The position numbers were made by a program, and so were the translations under genes. Below the pieces are notes generated by a model that saw only the letters and a list, made by a program, of their open reading frames with translations, made no database searches and was not told the DNA's origin. DNA of 6,851 bases, taken from a bacterium. GTDB lineage: Bacteria > Zixibacteria > MSB-5A5 > GN15 > FEB-12. The stretch is taken from positions 1 to 6,851 of the forward strand of contig DAOUUR010000129.1 in assembly GCA_030668045.1 (NCBI GenBank), given 5' to 3'. Below, one piece after another: positions 6,064-6,851 of the stretch; the first letter of the stretch is position 1; each line of letters begins with the position of its first letter.

Positions 6064-6851
6064 TCAGGAGTTGTTGGCAGAAACAGTCGAGGCCAGGTTA
6101 CCGTTGCGGATATTGCGCTCCAGCTCGCGTCGCAGTTCCTTACCGCTGACCGTAGCGGTTCCGATTTCCTTGACTGTCACACCGGCTCCGGCATTGGCAA
6201 TGATGGCCGCTTCGACAAGATTTGCACCGGCACACATCGCCGAGACAAACGAAGCAATAACCGTATCGCCCGCCCCCGTGACATCAAAGACCTGCCGAGC
6301 AAAAGTCGGGATGTGGGTCGGGTCAGCGCCGGTTTGGAACAGTGACATACCATCGGCACCACGAGTAATCAGGATCGACTCCGCCTCAAGCTTGCGCAGA
6401 AGCCCGTGGCCAACATCAAGCAAATCAGTTTCAGTGACAATCCGACGTCCGTATGCAAAACCGGCCTCATGGTGGTTCGGTGTAATCAACGACACTCTCC
6501 GGTAGTTGTGGAAATGTGTCTCCTTAGGGTCGACTGCGACAAAAATATTCTTGGCACGGCATAGGTCAATAACGCGCTCCAACAGCGGCATACAAATGAC
6601 ACCTTTACCATAATCGGAAATTATGACCGCCTGTATGTCATTGGCGACAGCTTCAAAACGGGCCAGCACTTTCTTCCAGGTCGTCTCATCCAGCTCGCTT
6701 CTATCCTCACGGTCGGCCCGCACAACCTGCTGACCGTGCGCAATAATTCTCGTCTTAATAGAGGTTCGGCGCGAACTGTCGTTGACGAGGTGATCTGCGG
6801 AGATCGATTTCTTCTTTAGCAGCTGACTGACCTTAATGGAGGCCTCATCCT
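6064..6851 (-). CDS. rfaE1: D-glycero-beta-D-manno-heptose-7-phosphate kinase (HldE domain 1), N-terminus beyond the window
   Basis: PfkB-family sugar kinase that phosphorylates heptose 7-phosphate at C1 in the ADP-heptose pathway for LPS. The frame is open from the TGA at 6064-6066 through the window edge, giving 261 residues of an expected ~320-330; a GTG at 6723 is internal because family sequence continues upstream of it. Visible motifs in order: RRTSIKTRIIAHGQQVVR, the segment that contacts the sugar in this family; VIISDYGKGV; VAVDPKETHF; LITPNHHEA; ILITRGADGMSLF; and the PfkB signature with anion hole and catalytic base, DVTGAGDTV. A tail follows the usual kinase end, and the protein stops there instead of continuing into the nucleotidyltransferase domain as in E. 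coli HldE. Adenosine or ribokinase-like functions are possible for the fold, but the TRIIAHGQQVVR block and the nearby rfaE2 make the heptose kinase very likely. Confidence 0.92.
   Translation of the reverse strand, partial: DEASIKVSQLLKKKSISADHLVNDSSRRTSIKTRIIAHGQQVVRADREDRSELDETTWKKVLARFEAVANDIQAVIISDYGKGVICMPLLERVIDLCRAKNIFVAVDPKETHFHNYRRVSLITPNHHEAGFAYGRRIVTETDLLDVGHGLLRKLEAESILITRGADGMSLFQTGADPTHIPTFARQVFDVTGAGDTVIASFVSAMCAGANLVEAAIIANAGAGVTVKEIGTATVSGKELRRELERNIRNGNLASTVSANNS

Noticed and set aside
5122..6505. Plus-strand frames at 5122-5694 and 5855-6505
   Set aside because: Low-complexity Ser/Arg-rich translations opposite the secreted protein and the heptose kinase; no family features.
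6064..6723. Heptose kinase starting at the GTG at 6723
   Set aside because: Family sequence (RRTSIKTRIIAHGQQVVR) continues in frame upstream to the window edge, so this GTG is an internal valine.

Overview
The window reads as a core-metabolism and cell-envelope stretch of a Gram-negative (diderm) bacterium with mid-range GC. Every gene I can support lies on the minus strand, so transcription runs from high to low coordinates. LPS-heptose enzymes plus a type IV pilus retraction ATPase imply an outer membrane and twitching-type pili. The gene mix would fit a deltaproteobacterium or an FCB-group/candidate-phylum lineage (for example Zixibacteria-like), but I cannot fix the taxon from this sequence alone.

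Layout in transcription order. (1) 6851-4658: the heptose kinase (HldE domain 1, 5' end outside the window), a secreted protein of unknown function, and the heptose-phosphate adenylyltransferase (HldE domain 2). The joints are a 3-bp gap and a 4-bp ATGA overlap, so this looks like one operon in which HldE is split and an exported protein sits between the halves. (2) 4593-2883: a TPR protein and an M24 Xaa-Pro aminopeptidase, overlapping by 20 bp. (3) 2882-2787: a 96-bp gap with a candidate sigma70 promoter and a hairpin, leading into accB. (4) 2786-1112: accB (biotin carboxyl carrier protein) overlapping pilT by 26 bp. (5) 1090-1061: a strong intrinsic terminator closing pilT. (6) 994-966: a near-consensus promoter in the 215-bp gap, then accC (biotin carboxylase), which runs off the window at position 1.

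Functionally, AccB and AccC are the biotin carrier and biotin carboxylase of acetyl-CoA carboxylase, the first step of fatty acid synthesis. Here they are separated by a pilus motor gene and by a terminator/promoter pair, instead of forming the common accB-accC pair. The elongation factor P gene, often found between pepP and accB in other bacteria, is absent here. No RNA gene, CRISPR array, insertion sequence or prophage-like element was seen. I did not find a clearly new system. The most novel items are the unknown exported protein embedded between the HldE halves and the accB-pilT-terminator-accC arrangement.
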